64,000 bases of DNA from Brachycybe producta (Eukaryota; Arthropoda; Diplopoda; Playtdesmida; Andrognathidae): contig JAUPFP010000040.1 of NCBI GenBank assembly GCA_036925085.1, positions 124,001-188,000 on the forward strand, written 5' to 3'. The translations under genes were made by a program, and so were the position numbers. Under the pieces are notes generated by a model. That model searched no databases. It was not told where the DNA came from and saw only the letters and a list, made by a program, of their open reading frames with translations. The first letter of the stretch is position 1. Every line of letters begins with the position of its first letter. Shown here in pieces: positions 1 through 10,900 of this stretch.

Positions 1-595
1 AATATTAATTACAGGATATAAAGCAAATTGACATATATGAATGTGATTTATGTAGAAAAACAAAAATAAACATTTTAATTAGTTAATTAATGGTAACTTG
101 CCATGTTTTGTTGCATCCTTTAACATCCTTAAAGGATGCGACAAAATGGTAAAATACTTCAACTTTCACTACTTTGAGAATATTCGTAGATGTGTTTTCC
201 TAACGGCACATAATATCTCGCGAGACAGTTTTTTTTTTATAATCTAGACTTTGAATTAAGTTTTACTCAAAAAGGTAATTAAGCTTAGCATTATTTAAAC
301 ACATTCTGTTTTTAAATTAATTTCAGCATTTATAAAAATTGCACATTTATAGTTTTAATTAGTTGTTATTATATGTAACATATCAAAATATATTTGTCTA
401 AAAATTGATACAAATTGGTGACTAATTAAGTTATTGAATTTTGAAAATTATGTTTCAAAAACGTCATTTTTCAAGCTGCGGAACCACATACAACACAATG
501 TGGAGCTATTTTAGGAGCCAATAGCGCAGGTAGTGTGTATAGAAAAACGCTTGCACCACAAAAGTGAAGCTTGTGACGTCAGAGGGGTTCACAAA
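1..595. other. AT-rich non-coding flank
   Basis: No exon, RNA gene or clear repeat is visible in this stretch. It is AT-rich with stop codons in all frames. No sixth-type exon of the transporter array can be recognised here, so either the array starts with the gene at 1969 or the preceding copy ends further left. Confidence 0.5.
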
Positions 596-599
596 AAAT

Positions 600-1510
600 T
601 TTGGTTTGTCATTTTGTCTGATTAAAAAGGGGCGGTAATAACAAACAAAAAAAAATGCAAGAACCGTTTTGAGAAGTATTTTGAGAAAATTTGCTTTTCA
701 AGCGAACGTTAATTTTAAGGAGAAACATTGCGAAAAAATTCAAAATGTTTTAGAAATTAGAAGGAAAATGCGAAAATAGTTTTTTTATGAAATGTCAATG
801 GAAAAACCAAAAAACGGGTTGCATTTTCAAACTGAACTATAAAGTGTTTATTTTTTTAATAGAGGCGGGACGAATTCTAAATTTTCTGGAATCCGAAATT
901 CCGAATTCTAAAAAGGTTCTCGAATCCCGAATCCTTCATATAAGAATCCTATATTATTCATTAAGAAGATACAAATAAATGAAATAATATTAAATATTAA
1001 ATTATTAATAATAAAAACACGCTCAGGGTCAGGCCACAAGGTGATCGATTGGTGATATTCCCGGATACCACTACCGAAATTACAACAATGGCCGGTTTTT
1101 TTTTTGTGTTAGTGAACGCTTCTATTGGACGTCAAGGGAGTTAAAAATTATTTTATCAAAGTTTTTAACAGGTTTTTTTAGGTTAGGATTCGAAAAATTC
1201 GGAAAAAGCGGAAAAAAGCGCCAAGAATCGAGTTTTCGAATCTCGAATATTTTTCAAGATTCGCGGGATTCGAGGATTCGAATGTCCCATGCCTAGTTTT
1301 TTAAAGATATTGCAATGAAAACGCTTGTAGCATAATATTTTACTATTCTAGTTTTGAAAACAATCTGATTTTTTTTAATGATGTTGTTTCAAAAAACCGT
1401 TCGCGTCCAAATTTTTACAAAAAAAAAAGTCTATGGAGAATAACATTAGCCACTGCATTGGGCCGGCACCGTTGTGGAGAACAAAATCAAAATAAATATC
1501 TATTCAGACT
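600..1510. mobile_element. MITE family B copy, interrupted by a hAT-like MITE
   Basis: The interval matches, in order, the blocks seen in the copies at 19742-20306 and 62339-62840: an early 'caagcgaacgtt' block, then 'actgaactataaa', 'tgttgtttc' and 'cattagccactgca'. The right end carries the family's AATAAATATCTATT terminal motif. The copy is split by the insertion at 860-1296. The left boundary is uncertain. No coding capacity is seen, so it is a non-autonomous DNA element. Confidence 0.5.
860..1296. mobile_element. hAT-like MITE (copy A), 8-bp TSD
   Basis: A 437-bp element runs from TAGAGGCGGGACGAAT to GTCCCATGCCTAG, giving imperfect terminal inverted repeats. It is flanked by a perfect 8-bp duplication TTTTTTAA (852-859 and 1297-1304), the length typical of hAT superfamily transposons. 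Two more copies lie at 5994-16002 (split by an LTR element) and 23483-23934. It has no transposase, so it is non-autonomous; hAT membership is inferred from TSD length and TIR style. Confidence 0.75.
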
Positions 1511-1968
1511 AAAAATGTCTAATTTGTAACTTAACGTTTGTACTTTATGAAATTATTAATTTTCTAAATGTAACAGCGTTTTCATTTTTTTGGTACTTAG
1601 TATTAGCGGCACTTAACAAATAACTCTAATGATTGAAAAAGAAACCCTATACTTTTGATAATCTGACTTATTTTAAATGTTTCTTAACCCCATGCCATTT
1701 TTTAAAAATCTTATCAATAATTTAAAACATAAATTTTCATGTCAACTTCACTTCTCTGTATTATTTTATATAAGTAATCTTTGTATAATGTTAGTTATGA
1801 TGATTATTGGTAAAAAAAAAAGCAACCTCATGACCTGAATTTCAATTTTTTTTTATTATATATTGTATTTAAATTTATTGATATTTTACGTAACAAGAAG
1901 AAAATTACTTAACAAAAACATTAATTACAAATCGAGTCAATCTTTCAGAATCAGAATAACCACGAATC

Positions 1969-4900
1969 ATGGAAAGTGTAGCAGACAAATCTACGAGGCT
2001 TTTGGCTTTCGGAGATTATTTGGTGATCGTGGCCATGATACTAGTCTCTACCGGTATCGGACTCTACTATGGACTGGCCAAAAAGAAACAGTCTTCACCC
2101 TTCGAGTATTTTCTTGCGGGTCGTCAGATGACTTTGATTCCGATAGCATTTTCGGCTTTTGCAACTGGAACGGGACCGAGCACACTCCTGGGAACAACGA
2201 CGGAATCGTACAACTTTGGCATGCAGATTGGATGGTGGTGCATCATGGAAGTTCTAGTTGCTTATGTTCTGAATTGGATTTTTATTCCTTTGTATTATAA
2301 AATGGGTTCCATGAATGTTTACAAAGTAATCGAGACTCAAAATTTGAAAATACTTTCATGTGATATTTTATTTTAATTAAATGCAAATAATTTTATTTTC
2401 CGCAGTTTCTTGAGGTTCGTTACAATAGACAGACTAAGGATGTGGCCACAACTGTGTCAGCATTACAAACGGTCTGTTTTCATGCTTCTTGCCGGAAACC
2501 CATAATTTATGACGGTTTCCTTTGAAGAGCTGTTTTTTGAACTCTTGATTATTATGTCTTTCGGAAGCAAAATTAAGAGAAACTAGAAAGGTAGCTCAAT
2601 CACTTAAGCATATTTTTGATATCTTTCAAAATGAACTTTTTGTGTATCAAAAAAATTAAAAAAAAATTATTATAAAAGTTGGATGATTTTCAAACTCAAG
2701 TGAAACGTTTATTTTGAAAGATATCAACATGAAATTACCCTTAAGTAATGGAGCTACTGTTCTAGTTTCTAAAACACATTCAACTTTTTCTTGATTTTCC
2801 ACCAGAAAGTCAAAATAATCTCGATTTCTTGAGGCGTGTTTACACTTTAAAACGATCTTAACATTTGTAAAAATCTAAAATGATTGTATTAATGTTAATA
2901 GATGTTAACGTGCGGTAATGGGATGTTTGGAGCTTCGATGGCTCTCAGCCGAGGTATGTGAAATGCTACCAAATTTCGTCAAGAAACACTTGAAAAAGAT
3001 AATTTTGTATTTTTTTGAAACGGCAGTTACGAATATTAATCACTGGATTTTTACTGGATTTGTCATTGGAATCTGTATTCTTTACACATCTGTCGTGAGT
3101 GCCACTTAATTAAAGTCTAATTGTTGGCAGTCTACGGTACACTTATTAAAAATAATTATATGCAGGGTGGTATGAAAGGAGTGATGTGGGCAGATGTCAT
3201 TCAGGCTGTTGTGATGATGGTGTCTATTTCGATGATCGTTTTGATGGGATTGGTGTATGTCGGTGGAGTCGGAGTCGTGTGGCAACGAAATTATGATTCC
3301 GGCAGACTCGACATCTTCGAGTAAGTTCATACAGACCTTCGAACCTCGTGGATTTGGCTTTTGCACTCTTCTTGCAAATATATTTTAGATTATACTTATT
3401 ATTAAACTGTTTGGCATCTGGAATAAGCAGATTTTATCGTGTCGTTAGCATAGCTTTGGTGCTTTTGAGTGTTTTGTTGCGTAATGTTGTAACACAGCAA
3501 GGTTAACTCAAAAGCGTTGCACCCAGCTTAATTTACATTTTTAAAGCATTGTCTTTTGAGCACCATAATTAGCTTTCGTCATTTCCATTTCTCATTCTAT
3601 ATGCGAAGCTTGTGGAGACTTTTAAGTTGTAATTATTAAATTACAATAATTGTTTTATTTAAAAAAAAAAGCTTTAATACAGATCCAGCAGCGAGGCACA
3701 CATTTTGGACAAGTACATTGGGCTACTTTCTTTTCCGTTTGTCCTCTAGAAGTACTTCGCAGATTGTTCAACAGCGGTATCTCACTGCACCGACAATCGA
3801 AGATGCAAAGAGGCAAGAGTTTTTTTTTTTAAATGTTCTTGTTCGTCAAATTCTAACGGTTTTTATTCGATTTACTTTCCAAAAGAGGAAATATTTTACA
3901 GGTGGTCATGTATTCTTCAGCCTTGTTTCTTACCCAAATTATGGGCCTCATAATGTATGCCGAGTATTACTCTTGCGATCCGATAAAATCGAAAGCGATT
4001 CGGAACATAAACCAGGTGAGCATTTCTTAGAGATGCAACTGTTTTTGACATTTATTTTTATGTTTATTCTTATAGATGGCTCCAGCATTCATAATGGAGA
4101 TCATGGGCTCGTATCCAATTTTGCCTGGGCTTTTCTTTGCCGGTTTGTTGGCAGCTATTTTAAGGTATAAATTTTATATTAAATGTTTTTCAGTTTTCGA
4201 ACACAAATTGTAAATCTATAGTGCCTAATTTACTATGCATGATGTACAGCACATAGTAAAATGTAGGCTTATGCTACAGAAAATATCAACTTTTACATGT
4301 AAAAGACCTAGACCTAGTGGCAAAAACTAGGTTAAAACCGGCATCAACTGAAAAAAACTGGCAAAAACTTCTTAAGTTTTGTTAAAAATGTTAAACAAGT
4401 TTGTAGAAAATGGTCGGTAACTGTGTTTATTATAATTATTTGATGCTTTCTACAAGCGGTTTCAAAGTGTTTTCATTGAATTAAATGGAAGAAACTGGGA
4501 TAAACTTATATTTCAACAGTATGGTTTTAACCAGTGTAAAAACCACTTGTGCTAAACACCACCTCAACCCTGACCAAATGTTGCAAGTAGATCTTGCACA
4601 TTGCATGCCTTGAAAAAAAAAACGAAATAAGCGTTTTTCTACAAGCAAGAAACCATTGCACTGAATCTTTCTCCCAATTTTGTAAATGAGATATCGCAGC
4701 TTTAAGTAATTTCTTGTTTTTGCAGTTCGGCATCATCAGCGTTCAATTCGGTGCCAGCTATTCTGTACGAATCTCTCGTAAAACCTTTGAAACCAAACAT
4801 GCCCACAAAACAAGCTAACATGATCTGTAAAATTTTATGTAAGTCTGATATAAAGTCTGATATAAAGTCTGATATAAAGTCTGATATATTAAAGTCTGAT

Positions 4901-7900
4901 ATATTAAAGTCTGATATATTAAAGTCTGATATATTAAAGTCTGATATATTAAAGTCTGATATATTAAAGTCTGATATATTAAAGTCTGATATATTAAAGT
5001 CTGATATATTAAAGTCTGATATATTAAAGTCTGATATATTAAAGTCTGATATATTAAAGTCTGATATATTAAAGTCTGATATATTAAAGTCTGATATATT
5101 AAAGTCTGATATATTAAAGTCTGATATATTAAAGTCTGACGTAAAGAAATTCCTTTAATGTTTGTTTTGTTATAACTTTTTCGAAGGTGTTTTAGTTGGC
5201 ATCTTGACTATTGCATCCATTTTAGTTACGAAGAACTTTCCTAACGTCAAACAAGTTCGTAATATAATTTTGCATTTTTATTCGATAACTTCTAAATCGG
5301 TAATTTTTTGTATAATTTTTTTTGTTTTGTAGGGGAGTATGAGTATTATTGCGATGTTTTGTGGCTCGTTAATGGTACTGATTTTTTTCGGACTTCTTTT
5401 TCCTCAGGCGAGCAAAAAGGTAGACTTTTTTTAAGGTGTAAACGACTCTCGAGCTCTTGATTATTCGGTCTTTCAGGAGCAGCAACATTAAGAGAAAGTT
5501 GAAATTGTTTCAGAAACTAGAATGGTAGCTCAATTATTTAATGGTGTTTTTAATGTTATCTATTAAAATAAATTCATTATGTGAGTTTGAAAATGATCCA
5601 ACTTTTAAGCAGACACCGATTCTTTTAGTTTGTCTATAAAAAGTTTATTTTGAATAATATCAACATGATAATACTTTGAGTCAGCGACCGTTCTAGTCTC
5701 TAATACAAATTCATATTTTTCCATTGTCTCTTGCTGTTGAAACGCAGAAAAAAAACTAGTTCCAATATCAGCTTTTTATAAAATATTCTAATTTAAAGAT
5801 GGCAATTAATTTAATTTTTTTTAATTTAAATTTCAATTCAATCAAAATGCAATTTATCGAAATTTCAATTTCATTTCATTGAAATTTTGGTAAATTTCTT
5901 TTTGCGCTTACTATAAAAATGGAAAATTCAGTAACATGTTCAATTTTCGTATTAAGTAAAAGAGTTTCATTGAAACAATATTATTTTTTTTACTAGAGGT
6001 GGGACGAATCCTAAATTTTCTCGAATCCGAATCCTAAAAGGTTCTCGAATCTTCCAAATCTCGAGTCTTTCATATAAGAATCCTATATTATTCATTAAGA
6101 AGATACAAAATATATTAAATAATATTTAATATTAAATTATTAATAATAAAAAACACAGTGTGGCACTCAGGGTCACCGCAAGGTGATATTGGTGATCTGG
6201 ATACCACCGAAATTGCAACAATCGCCGGTTTTTTTTAGTTAGTGAACGCTTCTATTGGACGTCAATTTGAGTTAAAACTAATTTTACCAAAGTTTTTAAG
6301 TTTTTTTAACGTTAGTGTAACGAATTCATCGTCAGAATTCGTTGTTGTATTGAAACACCCTGTAGTTTTAAGTATTTTGATCGATGGGTTTCACCTCATG
6401 CTTGGGGGTGGGCGGGAGGTTATCCAGACGATACCTCCCTACCCTACAGGATGAGGAAAAGACGGCAAATGAATTGTATCGTCAATTCTTATAGGATAAT
6501 TCCTAGAAGAATTGACGATATAGAACTTTTGGCCAGTGAAACACCGGTCAAGTGTGACGAAAAGGATACAGAAGTCCTTTTCGTAATTAAATTGTATTGT
6601 TATCGTTTGAAGAAGGATCAACGAAGATCCTTCTGTATTGTTATAATTTATACATCTTATAGATGTTTTCGTTTTCTTGTTAAGTGATAGTTCACTTCTA
6701 GGTCCGAGTGTGTCCAAGAGACTTGGACACACCTGGAGCCTTTGTTATCATAATCAGATGTTTATATTGTATTTGGAGTATAAATACAAGAGGTTGTAGA
6801 TTGAGAGGACAGATCGGATAGATCAGGCAGATCGGACAGACCGTCTTTATGCTTAAGACCGATGCGATATCTCTCAATCTACAGGACTCTCTGTTTATTG
6901 AATAAAAGAGCATTTTCATCATACGAATTCAATGTGTGGACTCAGTCATTTTATGGGAGTGGGACTTAGGATTATAGCCGCCACGTAGCCGATGTTTCCA
7001 CCGGACAACGAAGTCTCCAGCAGCCGAGTGTAAGACGACATCTCTACAATATTCTCTACCACAGGTCTCCTGAGGTACCGACCCTTGTGTCCCTGGTGGT
7101 TAAGTAGCAACACAGGAGCCAAAAGACCGAAAGACTTAATCATCAACATCCATTCGACACTTCTAGATGGCTAGTAGAGATCTCTCTACTAACCCTACGG
7201 AAACGGGGATGTTACAAAATGGTGGAGGTGCGGGGTACCTCACTACAGATCCAGTAGAGAATACCAATGATGTCGGAGTTACACCAGGTGGTAAAGGAAA
7301 GAAAGGCAGACCGAAATCGAAGTCGAAGACACGGGAGAAGGACGATACAAACCAAATGGATGGAGAAGATCCACTTGAAGGTATCCTTCAAAATCTAAGT
7401 GCTGAAAGACGGGAGAGACTGATGGCCTGGTTCGAAGCCCAGCAACCATCAGGATCGATGTTACTCCGGAGCGGGCGTGGTGTAAGTACAGTTCAGCGTC
7501 ATACGGTAGTCCGAGAAGTGGATACCGGAGTGGAGCCCTCGTCGGCCCACGCTGAATCTCAGCGTCATACAGTGATTCCTGGATTGGACACTGAAGGGGA
7601 GCCCTCGTCGGCCCACGCTGAAAACCTAAGGCAGGTTAATGTATTCCAGACGCCGCTCATGTTGAAGAAGAGTGGAGGGACCCAGAGAGGTCGCCTACCT
7701 GAGACTCCTATTCTACGGAGAGAGAACCCGGACCAGCTAGAGGATGAAAGCCTAACAAGTGAGGATCCCAGCGTAGAAGAGCTGGAAGGAAATCCAATTT
7801 GCAATCGTCACCGGACCTGTGAGGAGTTGGATGGGAAGTACAAGAGTCTTCACCCACTCCGGAATCTGGAGACCTTCAAAGGATTGACGTCTGTATACAC

Positions 7901-10900
7901 CTTTCTGGAGGACTACGAGAGTATCGCAGATCTGGAGGACTGGAGCAACGTCCACAAGACCTACTACCTACGTAAGGCGGTAGAAGGGGACGTAGTACGT
8001 TGGTTATCCAATTTCTACAAAGAGAATAGAGGAAAAACCACGTGGGACTTCATTCGAAGCGAGTTAATTGAAAGATTTGGACGTCGAGACGAGTTAGTGC
8101 AACTGAAGCTGAGGTTGGATACCATGCTCCAAAGGAAAGGAGAGGACACCAATCAGTTTTTGGGTCGCTACCTTGACTTGAGTAGAAAAGTGTTACCGGG
8201 GGTAACCGACAAATACCGGATTGTGGAATTTCGGCAGAAACTTCATCCGATTATACGTAATGCTACACAGAATGCGCCGAATAGCAATCTGAAGCTGTAC
8301 ACGACATATATCAAGGATACCGAGGAAGTTTTGATGGCTGATGGGTTATGGATACCGGAAGGAACGATGGGTCAACAAACGACGACCCAGGTCTCCAAGG
8401 GTCCACAGAAGAATAACCAACGCCAAAATGCCAAACAGACGCAAGCAGTAATGGACGGAGGACGTTCTTACGCGGTTGTTACTCAAGATCAAGCGGACCC
8501 AACGAACAACTCGACTCCATCAAATTCAAATAACCAAACGCAACAGAAGACCAACCAGAACTCGAATCAGCAACAAGGTCGTAAATGGAACCAAAGATAT
8601 CCGCGGAAGAACTACAATGGTCAGCAAACGCAAGATGGAAGTAAAACCCTGAAAGATCTCAGCACAGTAGAGTGTTATCACTGTCACGAGAAGGGTCACT
8701 TTTCAAGAAACTGCCCAAAGAAAGTAGTTGCGGATGGAACCGTTGGACTTGTTCAACATGGAATGGCCACTGGAAAGAATGGCCAGCAGTATTTTGTCGT
8801 CAGCGAGAACGGGCAGAAGAAGTTCCTGCGAGAGGAAAACCCGGCTGATTTAAACTAGGAAGGGTGGCAGTAAAGAGGGGCCTACCGCCCTTTAAGAACG
8901 GAAAACCCTCTGGAAAACGACAAAATCGAAACGAAACAGCGATCGCCAATTCCCGAAACATTGTGGACAAAGCTTTGTTGGGGGGGAATAGGGGCGTGAG
9001 CGAAGCCACCAATGTCACTAAAACTAGACGGAATGCTGGAGCACCGAAGAGACCATGCGATTTGGACACTCAAGGACTCCCTGAGCAATCGTCGGAGTTG
9101 TTAGTCGGCATTTCGAATGTCGCCACAACTAGACCAAAGGCTGGAGCACCGAAGAGACCATGTGATTTGGACACTCAAGGACTCCCTGAGCAATCGTCGG
9201 AGTTGTTAGTCGGCATTACGAATGGAAAACGACAACGGAATTCACGAAAATACAAGAAGCTGCGAAAGGATACTGGTCGAAGGGGAGAAATCATCGAGGA
9301 GATATTTCCGGAACCCATCATCTGGTCACCTACGAAAGCTATGGTAGTTTACGCGAATAGCTTGGAGGAAGCAAAGAGAATTGTGGAAGCCATGGAAACT
9401 GGAGTTAATCAAGACAGAATTGAGGGAGAGACCCAACAGAATTCTGCGGTGCCAGTCGGAATTGAGGGAAGAACCCAACAGAATTCTGCGGCGTGTATAC
9501 CGGGGATAAGCAATGATGCTCAGGAAATCCCTCAAGATGTAACATCCAATGTTATTGCCTCGGGCAAGGCCGAAACTGATGCTAAGAAATCCAAGAAGGC
9601 TATTGTAAACGCAGCTATCGGTAGAGGAGATGATACCAGCAGGATCCCTGCGAACAGCGAAGTTATTGAATCCGTTGAAGTTGGAGATTTATTGAGGAGT
9701 AGGGCTTGTTGTCGAAAGAGTGTCGAAATCACTGTAGACAGCCTACTCACCTCATGCGAACTCATCGAGGTAGGAGATACTACGCCCGATGAGAGTGTTG
9801 CCAAGATTACCATTCAGGTTGACGGCACACCAGTTCGATTTTTGGCGGATAGCGGAACTGGGTTCACTATCTTGTCAGGCACAATGGCCAAAGAGTACGG
9901 ACTTCGATATGGACCAATCCGGAACGCACCTGCATTAGGCGCAGTAGGAGGGGTACCGATTAAAGTACTTGGTCAGTTGTGGCCAACGTTCGAGTTGAAC
10001 GGAAAGCAAGTAACGGCAAGGATGCTCATCATAGATGGAAAACGAGAAGCACTGCTGGGGAGAGACCTGGGAGCTGCGTTTGATCTCATCATTTCCATGA
10101 AGACCTCCAAGATCTACTTTGCTAATGAGATGTTCTACGAAGGAACACGAGAATTGTTGAAGAAAGGAAGTGCGCGTAGTAGCCTTCCCTGGAATTTCTT
10201 CAAAGAGTTAAAAGAGGAGGGATGTGCTCGGAATAGCCATCTAGATAACTCCTATGCCATAAAAGCTAGAGAGGAAAGCTGCGTAAAAGCCCAAGGAAGG
10301 ATTACGTTAAATCCGGGCCAGGCTTTGAACCTCAAAGTAGCTGCAGGGCGGATCATTGAGGAAAACGAAGTACTCATGATTGAAACGAACGATAGTCTCT
10401 TTAATCGAAAAGGCATCGTTGTGGCCAGCAGTGTGCTACAAGGGAATGGAACATCACAACTGGAAGTCCAACTCCTGAATACCACACTGGAGTCCGTGGG
10501 GATTGGAGACTGCGAGACTATTGGACACTTCGAACTTCTAGAAGAACTAGAAGAAGAGCAAGCCTGCAAAGTTTCCGAAGAGGAAAACTTTAGAGACATC
10601 GGAGAAGCACCCGTTGATTTTGAAAGAGAAATTCAACTTGGTCCTGAACTGACAGATGATCAAAGAGAAGAGTTGACGATCCTACTGAAGGAGTTCCAAC
10701 CGATCTTCGCCTTTTCATCTAAGGACCTGGGAGCTACGAATTTGACCAAACACAAGATCGAAACTGGAGATAATTTACCTGTTCGAGACACGTTACGAAG
10801 ATGCGGGCCTGGGGAACGCATCGTAATTGATGAGACGCTAGAGGAGATGAAGAAATCTGGGGTTGTAAGGCCATCGAAATCGCCGTATGCATCGCCCATC

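Noticed and set aside
2406-2471. Loss of the exon 2 donor in copies 1 and 2 (GTCTGT instead of GTAAGT)
   Set aside because: Both diverged copies share GTCTGT and it keeps the frame, so it is more likely a functional weak donor than a defect.
4751-5158. A separate gene encoding a KSDIL-repeat protein
   Set aside because: The first part is exon 9 of transporter copy 1 and the repeat part is its intron; the paralogues splice at the equivalent GTAAG.
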